Shown here piece by piece: positions 25,761 to 33,910 of a stretch of DNA of 38,598 nucleotides; positions within the stretch are counted from its first letter, which is position 1, and every line of letters starts with the position of its first letter. The notes under the pieces are model-generated. The model saw only the letters and a list, made by a program, of their open reading frames with translations. It was not told the DNA's origin and did not search any database. Made by a program: the position numbers and the translations under genes. Source of the stretch: Polyangia bacterium. Lineage in GTDB: Bacteria > Myxococcota_A > Polyangia > Polyangiales > Polyangiaceae. The stretch spans positions 1 through 38,598 of the forward strand of contig JAUHZF010000039.1 of assembly GCA_030426145.1 (NCBI GenBank), written 5' to 3'.

Positions 25761-26472
25761 TCAGAGGTCGCGTGCAGCCCAGACCGTACGCACCGCCGTG
25801 AGGAATCGCTCGGCGGCCTTCTGCTTATCCTGCTGCAGGTTGGTGACCACGGCGCGATAGACTGCGAGCCGAAGCTCCGGTCGGTCGTAGAAGCGCTGCC
25901 GTCGCTCGGGTTGGCGGGTGAGCATCTCGAACCACCAGCGCGCCTCCCGCAGCAGGATCTTGTTTCGGGCGCACGTGGCGATGAAGCACCAGAAGTCGCG
26001 CTCGAAGTCGTCGAGGCTGCCGCCCTCGGCGCCCTCGGCCTCCCGTGCGGTCACCATCGCGTCGAGCTCGGCGACCTGCTCGTCGGTCATGCGGAGCTGT
26101 GCGAGCTCGAGCAGCATCGCCCCGCCGAGCATCTGGCGCTCGTTGACGTCTTGCTCGTCGTGCTGCTCGGGCGCGAGCTCCATCTGCAACGCCACGATGC
26201 GCGGGTCGTTGGCGTCATCGGGGTCGAGCACCGTGTTCTGTCCCCCTTGACCACCCGCGACCAGGCCCATCTCGCGGAGCCGATGCAGCGCCTGGCGTGC
26301 GATGAGGCGCGAGACGTTGAACAGGGCACCGAGCTCGCGCTCGGGGGGGGGCGCTCCCCGGCGGGTACTTCCCGCGCAGAATCGCCCCGGCAAGCGCATC
26401 GAAGACGGGGTCAGCCGCGAGCTGCCTCCGTGGTGTGAGCTTCCCGGCAGCCACGCGCACATGAAAGCACAT
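25761..26472 (-). pseudogene. GntR/FadR-family regulator interrupted by a frameshift at a C9 tract
   Basis: The first frame, from an ATG at 26470-26472, encodes ADPVFDALAGAILRGKYPPGS, the classic start of a GntR winged helix. After the poly-C tract at 26351-26343 that frame continues as unrelated sequence to a stop near 26215. The rest of the domain, PERELGALFNVSRLIARQAL and HRLREMGL, is in the +1-shifted frame, followed by an FCD-like effector domain to the stop at 25761. Eight or eleven Cs would restore one frame; eleven also gives the usual five residues between the Gly of PPG and the Glu of ERE. The lesion could be real inactivation, a phase-variable switch or a sequencing error. The restored product would be about 236 residues. 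Confidence 0.7.
26343..26351 (-). repeat. Homopolymer tract (nine C on the coding strand)
   Basis: Nine consecutive G on the plus strand lie inside the DNA-binding domain of the GntR-like gene, exactly where the reading frame of the family homology switches. Tracts of this length are slippage-prone in replication and error-prone in sequencing. Confidence 0.8.
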
Positions 26473-26881
26473 CGCGCTACGGTGGGGTACTGACGGCAAA
26501 GATTTCTGGTTGGAGTGGAATCTACAGGTGTGCCTCGACGGAGCTGGCCAGACGAGGCCGGACTGGGTAAAGCAGGCACCACTTCATCCCCGATCAGGAT
26601 CCATCGAGATCCAGGGGCGCCATCCGATGACCCCCGAGCCACGAACGTCCTTTCGGCACCTTGACGTCGCTCGAGACCATATTCCAGGGTATCCTTCACT
26701 TGCCTACATTGTGGCACACATGGTGCTTGGCTGCCGAGGTGGACGGGGTTCGCCCCATCCCTCCCGGAGCGTCGGTGCCAGGCAGCGACTTCGGGATGAC
26801 TCCTCCCGACAACTCCTCCCAAAGCGCCGCGGCTCGGGCCTGGTACCCGCTCGCGGTCGCTTCATTCCTGCAGGTGACTTC
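26473..26881. other. Gap between the GntR-like gene and the M28 peptidase
   Basis: About 409 bases divide two divergent genes. Long frames cross it on both strands, but these are extensions of the flanking genes without family features. Repeated GATC(C)-containing words cluster near 26595-26620 (GATCAGGATCC, GAGATCC). A TTGACG at 26661 has no matching -10. Promoters for both genes must lie here but could not be placed. Confidence 0.4.
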
Positions 26882-28180
26882 ATGAAGCGCGCCATCTTCC
26901 TCACTCTCGCCCTCACGGGCTCCATCGTCGCCGCGGCCTGCAGCTCGACCCCTGCTTCGTCGGACGACGACGACCAAGGCCAGGGCGGCACCAGCTCCAG
27001 CACCGGCACCGCAGGCGGCAACACGGGCATCGATTCGCCCTTCGTGTCCGAGACGGAGGTCACCCGACTCGTGCAGACGCTCGCGTCCGACGAGTTCGAC
27101 GGCCGCGACGAGGGCACGCCGGGCTCCACCGCGGCCAGACAGTACATCGTCGAGGAGATGCAGCGGTGCGGCATTCAGCCCGCAGTCAACGGCAGCTTCG
27201 AGCAGCCGATCACCACCGGCGACGGCATCAACATCGTGGGTGTGATCCCCGGTACCGACCCGGCTCAGTCCGACCGCCACGTCTTGGTGAGCGCGCACTA
27301 CGATCACCTCGGCCACTGCGGTGGTGACATCTGCAACGGGGCCGACGACAACGCAGCTGGCGTCGCCCTCATCCTCGGCGTCGGCTGTGCGCTGGCCGAG
27401 AACCCGCCGGCCAAGACCGTGGTCATCGCGTCCTGGGACGCCGAAGAGCCGCCGACCTTCCTGACCCAGGAGATGGGCTCCGAGTTCTACGCGGCCAACC
27501 CCGTTTTCCCACTGGAGCAGATGGACGTGGCCATCGTGCTCGATCTGGTGGGCTCGGACCTGTGGCCTGGCTTCCAAGATCACTTCTACCTCGGCGCAGA
27601 GCTGAGTCCGCAGGTGGCGGCCGTGCTCGATGCCACGCCGGTGCCCGCGGGCCTCCCCGTGCAGCGCTTCGGCCTCCACATGGTCGAGGAGCAGCCGCTC
27701 GGGTTCCAGCCGTGGAGTGACTACAACGGTTTCCGCAATCGTCAGCGTCCGGTGCTGTTCCTGTCGAACGGCCAGAACAAGCGCTACCACACCCCTGCGG
27801 ACGAGCTTGGCACGCTCAACCTGCCGAAGATGGCGCTCGAAGCGCGTTACCTCCTCAACGTGGTGAACAACCTCGCGTCGTCGGCGGAGGTCCCGGCCTT
27901 CGTCGGAGAGGGCGCGGACCACGGTCGCGACGTGGAGGCCAACCGTGCGGTGCTCGAGGCTGCGCTCGCGGCAGGCGGGCTCGCCGACGCGCTCGGTCTC
28001 GGGCAAGCGAGCCGGGACGCCCTGCAGGGCGACCTCGACGCGACCAATGCGGTGGCGGCCAAGCTGACCAACGGTGAGAGCCTGACCTCGGGCGACCTCA
28101 CCTCCCTGCGCAACGGGGCACAGCGCATCATGTGTCTCGCCGGCTCGACCTACATGGAGAGCCTCTGCGCGGCCTTCTGA
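26882..28180 (+). CDS. M28 family zinc aminopeptidase lipoprotein
   Basis: A 432-residue predicted lipoprotein with signal MKRAIFLTLALTGSIVAAAC and a Ser/Thr/Gly linker. The di-zinc M28 core is complete: His139 in SAHYDHLG, Asp155 in ADDNAAG, Glu188/Glu189 in DAEEPP, Asp221 in LDLVG and His303 in RYHTPADE. It probably removes N-terminal residues from peptides at the cell surface or in the periplasm; an amino-acid preference cannot be predicted. The last 110 residues form a helical extension. The start at 26882 is preferred because it begins the signal peptide, with AGGTGA just upstream; the frame stays open to 26510 but without signal features. Confidence 0.92.
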   Translation: MKRAIFLTLALTGSIVAAACSSTPASSDDDDQGQGGTSSSTGTAGGNTGIDSPFVSETEVTRLVQTLASDEFDGRDEGTPGSTAARQYIVEEMQRCGIQPAVNGSFEQPITTGDGINIVGVIPGTDPAQSDRHVLVSAHYDHLGHCGGDICNGADDNAAGVALILGVGCALAENPPAKTVVIASWDAEEPPTFLTQEMGSEFYAANPVFPLEQMDVAIVLDLVGSDLWPGFQDHFYLGAELSPQVAAVLDATPVPAGLPVQRFGLHMVEEQPLGFQPWSDYNGFRNRQRPVLFLSNGQNKRYHTPADELGTLNLPKMALEARYLLNVVNNLASSAEVPAFVGEGADHGRDVEANRAVLEAALAAGGLADALGLGQASRDALQGDLDATNAVAAKLTNGESLTSGDLTSLRNGAQRIMCLAGSTYMESLCAAF

Positions 28181-28197
28181 CCGCCACAAAATGAAGC

Positions 28198-28230
28198 GCG
28201 GCCCGACGCGGAGGGTAACGCGTGGGCCGC
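28198..28230 (-). terminator. Hairpin between the convergent peptidase and FlgM-like genes
   Basis: GCGGCCC-G-ACGC and GCGT-GGGCCGC pair as an 11-bp stem with one bulged G and a 10-base loop. On the minus strand it is followed by CATTTTG, so it best fits termination of the FlgM-like gene, though it could also act for the peptidase transcript. Confidence 0.6.
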
Positions 28231-28249
28231 GGTGCGAGACGGCACGACC

Positions 28250-28468
28250 TCAGGGGTTGCTGCCGTTGTTCTCGCTGTTGTTGCGCATGGCGTGGGCCAG
28301 GCTGTCGACCAGGCGGTTGAAGTCGATGCCGAGCTTGCCCTCGTCGAGGGCACGCTTCAGGCGATCGACCTTGGCCTGGTCGAGCTCGCTCCTGGGCCGC
28401 GCACGTTTCTTCTTTCCACGACGTGTGGCGCAACGTCGCGCCGCACGTCCAGTTTCTGTTCCCGCCAT
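28250..28468 (-). CDS. Small FlgM-like (anti-sigma-28 type) protein
   Basis: A 72-residue basic protein. The segment DQAKVDRLKRALDEGKLGID followed by FNRLVDSLAHAM resembles the sigma-binding C-terminal helices of FlgM, where VxxLKxAIxxGxYxID..LADKLL is typical. The N-terminal half is Arg/Lys-rich. FlgM normally holds FliA inactive until the flagellar hook is complete, but no flagellar gene is near, so this could be an orphan anti-sigma or unrelated. The ATG at 28468 has no clear ribosome site; GTG at 28495 is an alternative. It is divergent from an ECF sigma factor gene (185-base gap), which may or may not be meaningful. Confidence 0.55.
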   Translation of the reverse strand: MAGTETGRAARRCATRRGKKKRARPRSELDQAKVDRLKRALDEGKLGIDFNRLVDSLAHAMRNNSENNGSNP

Positions 28469-28653
28469 GTTCGTGGAGATCGGCACGGGTTCCACGATCT
28501 TTAGCCGAGGGTAGGAAAAAACGACTCGAGCGTCGGGGTCTTGCTCGCGTGCACCGCGCAAGTGCCCGATTATCCGTCGATGACTGGAAATTCCATGTCT
28601 CGCCCGGTCACGGACCATCGGCTCGTCGTCACTTGGGGTTCGAGGAGCACAGG

Positions 28654-29265
28654 ATGGCAGCACTCGAGCTCGCGACGGAACCAACCCCAGCGGAGGAGGC
28701 ATTGCCTCCGCTGAGCCCCGAAGACCAGTCGGTCGTGGAGGCGCTCGACGGTGGAGACCGTCGTCGGGCGCTCACCCTCTGCGCCCGCCACCATGGGCCC
28801 GCCTTGGGTCGCCTCTGTATGGCGATGCTGGGCAGCCAGGCCGACGCGGAGGACCTCGCGCAGGAGACCCTGCTCGAGGCCCACGCCGCCATCGCGGGTT
28901 GGCGCCGTGAGGGTTCGCTGCGTGCCTTCCTCATGACGATTGCGCGTCGCAAGTGCGCACGCCACCTCGAGACTCGACGGCGTCGAAACGCCAAGCTCAG
29001 GCTCGTTCACGACGCGGACCGAACCCCGGCCAGCGCCCCCACAGAGAAGGCCCTCCTCCTGCGGCAACGCGCGGGTAAGGCCCGTGCGGCGCTCGACGCC
29101 ATTCGGCCCAGCGAGCGCGAAGCGGTCTTGTTGCGTTACGGGGCGGGGCTCTCCTTCCGGGAGGTCGCGATGGCCTGCGGAATCGAAGAGGCGGCGGCGC
29201 GAAAGCGCGTGTCGCGCGCGGTGGCGAAGTTGCGTGATGCGGTGCGGGAAGGAGGCGAGAAATGA
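28654..29265 (+). CDS. ECF-type RNA polymerase sigma factor
   Basis: A 203-residue sigma-70 family protein. Region 2 is visible as MLGSQADAEDLAQETLLEAH, with the -10-recognition helix around GWRREGSLRAFLMTIARR. Region 4 is LDAIRPSEREAVLLRYGAGL followed by FREVAMACGIEEAAARKRVS. No region 1.1 or 3 is present, as in ECF factors. The ATG at 28654 has GAGGAG six bases upstream. Its stop overlaps the start of the giant vWA protein (ATGA), and that protein carries a zinc-finger anti-sigma motif at its N-terminus, so the two very likely form a sigma/anti-sigma pair. The genes it controls are unknown. Confidence 0.93.
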   Translation: MAALELATEPTPAEEALPPLSPEDQSVVEALDGGDRRRALTLCARHHGPALGRLCMAMLGSQADAEDLAQETLLEAHAAIAGWRREGSLRAFLMTIARRKCARHLETRRRRNAKLRLVHDADRTPASAPTEKALLLRQRAGKARAALDAIRPSEREAVLLRYGAGLSFREVAMACGIEEAAARKRVSRAVAKLRDAVREGGEK

Positions 29266-32200
29266 GCCAGGAACTCTGTCATCAGGTGGACGAAGCCATG
29301 GTCGAGCTGCTCGAAGGCGAGGCCCCGAGCGAGCTCGTCGAGCACATCGCGACCTGCGATCGCTGTCGTGACGCGCGCTACGACGCCATCGAGGCCCGGG
29401 AATGGGTCGAGGCGGCTGGCGCCGACTACGAGCATCCGAACGACTTCGAAGCGAAGCTGCTCGCCCGGCTCGATGGCCTGGACGAGGAGGGCGCGAGCGA
29501 CGCCGCGCTCGACGTGGATGAACGGAGCGCCGGCCCCGAGAGCCTCGCGCGGCCGGCCAAGACCGAAGAGATGCCGGTCGCTTCGGCCAAGACCCAGTCA
29601 CCGTCTTCGGTGGAGGAGGCCGGCGAAGCCGTCACCGAGCCTATTGCATCGCGACGGAAGCGCCCGGAGCGAGGCCGGCTGGTGTGGCTCCGGCGTCCGC
29701 GCAACACGGTGGGCACGGGGCTCGTGGCCGCGGCTTTGACCGCGGCCGGCGTGGCCTTGGTGATGCGTCCCGACGCGCCCGTCGACGAGAAGGTCGCGGC
29801 CGAGCCCTGGACCGGCACCGTGGCCAACGTGTCACGCGCGGGTGGGGGCGAGGGTGGCCTGAAGGTGTGTAGCGGGCCCAGCCAGTGCACCGCCGCGGTC
29901 GAAGGCGCCGAGGTGGCCGCCGGCAGCGAGCTCAAAACCGATGCCCGCACCCGAGCGCGGGTCACGCTCGCGGACGGTACCACCGTGGTGCTCGACCGCT
30001 CGAGCTCGCTGTCGCTGGTGGCCGATGCGAGTCGCCGGGCCAAGCTCACCGAAGGCGCGCTCGTGGCCGAGGTCACACCACGCCCAGAGGGTGGCCCGGC
30101 GGCGGTCTTCGCCGTGGCCGGTGGCCTGGTGGAAGTGAAGGGCACCAAGCTCGCGCTGCGCGCGCAGGGCGACGACGCCACGGTCGACGTGGTGCGAGGG
30201 GCCGTGGATCTCGTCGACGCCAAGGGCGAGCGACTCGAGGTTCGCGCCGGACAGGAAGGGCGGCTCACCGATGGGGGGGTCGCGGTGACGAGTGCTCCGC
30301 TGCTGGCCGAGTCCTTGAGCTGGAGTGAGACCGGGGAGGGGCCCACCGCGGCCCGCGGCCTGGGCGAGCTCCGCGCCAAGAAGCCCGGTACCACCGAGGA
30401 GAAGAAAGGCGCGGTGCGCCTCGCCTCGCACAGAGTGAAGGTGCGCATCGTCGACGGCTTCGCGCGCACCGAGGTGACCGAGGTCTTCCAGAACGAGACC
30501 AACGAGGTGCTCGAGGGGATCTACCGGTTCCCACTGCCGCCGGGGGCTCAGATCGAGCGCCTCGCGCTCGAGGTGAACGGTGAGATGGAGGAGGGCGCCT
30601 TCGTCGACCGCGGTCGCGCGGCGAAGATCTGGCGTGGGGCCATCGTGAACGGCTCTCAGAGGAAGGTCCGCCCCCGAGAGGAGATCATCTGGGTCCCGGG
30701 GCCGTGGGAGGACCCGGCGCTGCTCGAGTGGCAGCGAGGTGGACGCTTCGAGCTGCGGATCTTCCCGATCCCGCGCCAAGGCTCGCGCAAGGTCGTGCTG
30801 ACCTACACCGAGAAGGTGCCCGCGACCGGCGACCGCCGGCGCTACACCTACCCGCTGCCGCACGACGCGAGTGGTGACCTCACGGTGGCCGACTTCGACG
30901 TCGATGTGCAGGTGCGAGGCCACGATGATGCAGAGGGCGTGCGCAGCCTCGGCTATGCGATGTCGAACGGGAGCGGCGCCAGCGTGGGGTCCCTGTCGAT
31001 GCAAGCCCAGCAGTTCGTCCCCACGGGCGACCTCGTGGTCGAGTACACCAGCGCGGCCCGCGACCGCGAGATGACGGCATGGGCCTACCAGCCGACTGCG
31101 GTGGGCGAGGCCAAGGCCGCGACCGGCGACGACGTCGAGGCCGCGGCCCGGGCCGAGGTGGAGAGCGATCACCCCTACCTTGCGCTCGCGCTGCGACCGC
31201 AGCTGCCTGCCGCACGGGACGAGCGGCAGCGCGCCTACGCCATCGTGGTCGACACGAGCCGCTCGATGATGGGGGAGCGCCACCGTCGCGCGACGGCCCT
31301 CGCGACCCGGCTCGTCCAGGAGATGGACCGACTCGATCGCTTCACGGTGCTCGCCTGCGACACCCACTGCGAGACGCTCGATGCGGGGTGGCGCACGCCG
31401 GGCAACCAGGCTGCGGCCGACGTGCAGCAGTTCCTACGGGACGTGACGCCCGATGGTGCCTCGGATCCGGCCGGCGTGTTGCGTGAGGCGGCGCGTCGCA
31501 ACCCGGACGGCCGGCGCCTCGAGATCGTCTACATCGGCGATGGCACGCCCACCGTGGGACCGGTCCGCCCGGCCGTGGTGAGCGCTTCGCTCGAGGGGGC
31601 CATCGGCGCGGACACGCGGGTCACCACCGTGGCCATCGGCGCCGACGCCGATGCGGACAACCTTGCGACCTTGGCCCGTGCTGGGGGCGGCGTGGCCTTG
31701 CCCTACGTGCCCGGTCAGCGAGAGAACGAGGTCGCTTACGCGGTGCTCGGGGCCACGCTCGGCCAGTCGCTTCGGGATGTGCAGGTCACCCTGCCGCCGG
31801 GCGTTCAGCAGGCGGCGCCGGCTCAGGTCGACACCATCGTGGCTGGCGGCGAGGTCCTCGTCTCGGCCCGCATGAACTCGCCTCAGGTGGCGGGCGAGGT
31901 GGTGCTCCGGGGTCGCCTCGGCGACGAGCCTTTCGAGCGCCGCTACCCACTGGACGTGCGTGCGAGTCGTAGCGACGGCAACGCCTTCGTGCCGCGGGTG
32001 TTCGCCGCGGCTCGTATCCGGGACCTCGAGCGCGAAGGAACGGCCGAGGCCAAGGCACGGGCGGTCGCGCTGTCGGGGGCCTTCAACGTGGCGAGCCGCT
32101 TCACCTCGCTGCTGGTTCTGGAGAGCCCGGCCATGTTCAAGGCGTTCGGACTCGACAACCAGCGACGGGTGGCGACCTGGACCGGTGACGTGCTCGACGA

Positions 32201-33485
32201 CGTGTCCGACGAGAAGGTGGCAGCCAAGGGAGATGACGAGGGCGAGCTGTCCGGGGGAGACAAGCGCCTCGCCAAGAGCAAGGGCCAGCGCGGCTTCGAC
32301 CTCGACGACACCACCGCAGCAGGGGGGCTCGCGGCTGCGGACGAAGCGCCGGCGGGGCGCAGCTCGGGCACCGGCTCGCTGGGACCGCCCATGTCGCGTC
32401 CCAGTCCGGCTCCGGCGCCCGCGACGAAGAAGCCGATGGCGGCGAGCCCGCGCGACCCGATGGTTCCCATGGAGGAGGAGCGCAGTCCGCGGGGCCGCCG
32501 GATGGTCCCCATGCGGCGCATCTTCGTTCGCCAGGCGCAGATCTTCCCGGGCCGTACGCAAGTGACCGGCGTGGACACGGCCGCCATCGAGCAGGCGCGA
32601 CGCGAGATGGAAGCGAACCCCAACCGCCGGGCCGCCGTGCAGGAGCTCTTCACGCTCTACGCTCGGGCAGGGCGGGTCGACGATGCGGCGCGGCTGGCGG
32701 ACCTCTGGGCCGACAAAGAAGCCCTCGACCCCGAAGCCCTCACGGCGCGCGCCGAGGTGGCCGCCGCGCGGGGCGACCGCGAGAGCGCGATCCGCATGCT
32801 GGGGAGCGTCATCGACGTCCGCCCCGGCGACGTGAACGCGCAGCGGCGACTGGCGCGCCTCCACACTTGGGCCGGTCGCCCCCAGGACGCCTGCCTTCAC
32901 CGTGTGGCGCTGGCCGAGCTGCAGAGCGGCGACGCGAAGCTCCTCGCGGAGGCGGTGCAGTGCACCCGCAGCACGGGGCAATCTCCAGTGGGCGAGGCGC
33001 TCATGCGGGCGGCGGAAGATGGGGTTCGCAAGAATGCAGAGCGCGAGCTCGCCAAGGCTCCGGCCAAGGACCTCGGGGTGCGAGGCGATGTGCAGGTCAC
33101 CGCTACCTGGCAGGGAGGAGCCGACGTCGACCTGGCCTTGGTCCACCCCAAGGGCCACCGCGTCTCGTGGCTCGGCGCACCCACGCGGGCCATCATCAGC
33201 GCGGCTGACGTGACCAGCCTCAGCACCGAATCGCTGGGTCTGCTCGGCAGCCCCGCCGGCGAGTACGCCATCGAGGTCGTGCGAGCGCGCCCCGAAGGCC
33301 CGGGTGTGACGGGCGTGAGCCAGCCGCCGGTCACCGGCGAGCTCACGATCCGCGCTGCGGGGACCGTGCGCAGGATTCCGTTCACGCTCGTCGGAGACCG
33401 GGTGGTGGTCGGTACCATGCGCGTGAGCTTCCGTTCCCAGCTCGTGCCCGTCGGCGGCGGCGGCTGGGGCGGATGGAGGCGGTAG
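29262..33485 (+). CDS. Giant anti-sigma/FecR/VIT/vWA transmembrane protein
   Basis: This protein has 1407 residues. His28-x3-Cys32-x2-Cys35 at the N-terminus fits a zinc-binding anti-sigma (ZAS/zf-HC2) motif. One membrane helix lies at about 146-170, so the rest should be periplasmic. A FecR-like region (about 185-350) has a possible disulfide in KVCSGPSQC. A VIT domain (about 386-510) precedes a vWA domain (about 655-835) with the MIDAS motif Asp664-x-Ser666-x-Ser668 (DTSRS), which should bind a divalent metal. A Pro/Arg-rich linker, TPR-like helices (about 1105-1250) and a DUF2135-like beta domain (about 1275-1400, WQGGADVDLALVHPKGH) follow. The gene overlaps the ECF sigma gene by 4 bases. 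It probably senses an envelope ligand and controls that sigma factor. Confidence 0.88.
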   Translation: MSQELCHQVDEAMVELLEGEAPSELVEHIATCDRCRDARYDAIEAREWVEAAGADYEHPNDFEAKLLARLDGLDEEGASDAALDVDERSAGPESLARPAKTEEMPVASAKTQSPSSVEEAGEAVTEPIASRRKRPERGRLVWLRRPRNTVGTGLVAAALTAAGVALVMRPDAPVDEKVAAEPWTGTVANVSRAGGGEGGLKVCSGPSQCTAAVEGAEVAAGSELKTDARTRARVTLADGTTVVLDRSSSLSLVADASRRAKLTEGALVAEVTPRPEGGPAAVFAVAGGLVEVKGTKLALRAQGDDATVDVVRGAVDLVDAKGERLEVRAGQEGRLTDGGVAVTSAPLLAESLSWSETGEGPTAARGLGELRAKKPGTTEEKKGAVRLASHRVKVRIVDGFARTEVTEVFQNETNEVLEGIYRFPLPPGAQIERLALEVNGEMEEGAFVDRGRAAKIWRGAIVNGSQRKVRPREEIIWVPGPWEDPALLEWQRGGRFELRIFPIPRQGSRKVVLTYTEKVPATGDRRRYTYPLPHDASGDLTVADFDVDVQVRGHDDAEGVRSLGYAMSNGSGASVGSLSMQAQQFVPTGDLVVEYTSAARDREMTAWAYQPTAVGEAKAATGDDVEAAARAEVESDHPYLALALRPQLPAARDERQRAYAIVVDTSRSMMGERHRRATALATRLVQEMDRLDRFTVLACDTHCETLDAGWRTPGNQAAADVQQFLRDVTPDGASDPAGVLREAARRNPDGRRLEIVYIGDGTPTVGPVRPAVVSASLEGAIGADTRVTTVAIGADADADNLATLARAGGGVALPYVPGQRENEVAYAVLGATLGQSLRDVQVTLPPGVQQAAPAQVDTIVAGGEVLVSARMNSPQVAGEVVLRGRLGDEPFERRYPLDVRASRSDGNAFVPRVFAAARIRDLEREGTAEAKARAVALSGAFNVASRFTSLLVLESPAMFKAFGLDNQRRVATWTGDVLDDVSDEKVAAKGDDEGELSGGDKRLAKSKGQRGFDLDDTTAAGGLAAADEAPAGRSSGTGSLGPPMSRPSPAPAPATKKPMAASPRDPMVPMEEERSPRGRRMVPMRRIFVRQAQIFPGRTQVTGVDTAAIEQARREMEANPNRRAAVQELFTLYARAGRVDDAARLADLWADKEALDPEALTARAEVAAARGDRESAIRMLGSVIDVRPGDVNAQRRLARLHTWAGRPQDACLHRVALAELQSGDAKLLAEAVQCTRSTGQSPVGEALMRAAEDGVRKNAERELAKAPAKDLGVRGDVQVTATWQGGADVDLALVHPKGHRVSWLGAPTRAIISAADVTSLSTESLGLLGSPAGEYAIEVVRARPEGPGVTGVSQPPVTGELTIRAAGTVRRIPFTLVGDRVVVGTMRVSFRSQLVPVGGGGWGGWRR

Positions 33486-33540
33486 GAAGCGAGTAGGCAG
33501 CCCCGATGAGCAACGAGGAGACCGCGCATTTGGCGTCGTC

Positions 33541-33782
33541 TCCTCGTTCTCAACCTCGTGCTCGGTCTCGACCTCGTGCTCGATCTCGTTCTCGTGCTCG
33601 ACCTCGTTCTCGTTCTCGTTCTCGTGCTCGGGCTCGTTCTCGTTCTCGTGCTCGGGCTCGACCTCGTGCTCGGGCTCGACCTCGTGCTCGGTCTCGACCT
33701 CGTGCTCGGTCTCGACCTCGACCTCGACCTCGACCTCGACCTCGACCTCGACCTCGACCTCGACCTCGACCTCGACCTCGAC
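33541..33782. repeat. Compound microsatellite B, hexamer part (CTCGNN)
   Basis: This is a hexamer array of CTCGTT, CTCGTG, CTCGGG, CTCGGT and CTCGAC units between the vWA gene and the cytochrome-like lipoprotein. Positions 33711-33782 are twelve perfect copies of CTCGAC. The opposite strand reads as alternating Glu-X in one frame (EVEVEV, EHEVETE), which explains long false ORFs on both strands. The 55 bases before it (33486-33540) hold no feature. Confidence 0.9.
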
Positions 33783-33873
33783 CTGGAACCTGGAACCTGG
33801 AACCTGGAACCTGGAACCCGGAACCTGGAACCTGGAACCCGGAACCCGGAACCCGGAACCCGGAACCCGGAAC
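33783..33873. repeat. Compound microsatellite B, heptamer part (CYGGAAC)
   Basis: Thirteen uninterrupted 7-base units: five CTGGAAC, one CCGGAAC, two CTGGAAC, then five CCGGAAC. It follows the hexamer array directly and ends 38 bases before the ATG at 33911. The only varying base is the second of each unit (C or T). The same hexamer-then-heptamer order and orientation occurs at 22540-22809. Confidence 0.9.
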
Positions 33874-33910
33874 CTTGCGATCGCCGAAGGAGCGCGCCAC
33901 ATTGCGCCGG

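Noticed and set aside
26473..26822. 353-residue version of the GntR-like regulator starting at 26822
   Set aside because: The extra N-terminus is in the wrong frame for the winged-helix start, which lies in the other frame up to the C9 tract.
26510..26881. N-terminal extension of the M28 peptidase
   Set aside because: The lipoprotein signal peptide begins at 26882 and the upstream part has no domain or ribosome-site support.
28250..28702. 150-residue form of the FlgM-like protein
   Set aside because: The extra N-terminal part overlaps the ECF sigma start region in antisense and is low-complexity; the 72-residue form fits the FlgM size better.
33541..33873. Possible CRISPR array
   Set aside because: Units are 6-7 bases, contiguous and without spacers, and no cas genes are present.
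33506..33910. Long open frames through the microsatellite on both strands (Arg/Ser-rich, Glu-Val-rich and VPGSRFQ-type peptides)
   Set aside because: They follow from hexamer and heptamer repeats without stop codons; all frames are open at once and no family features appear.
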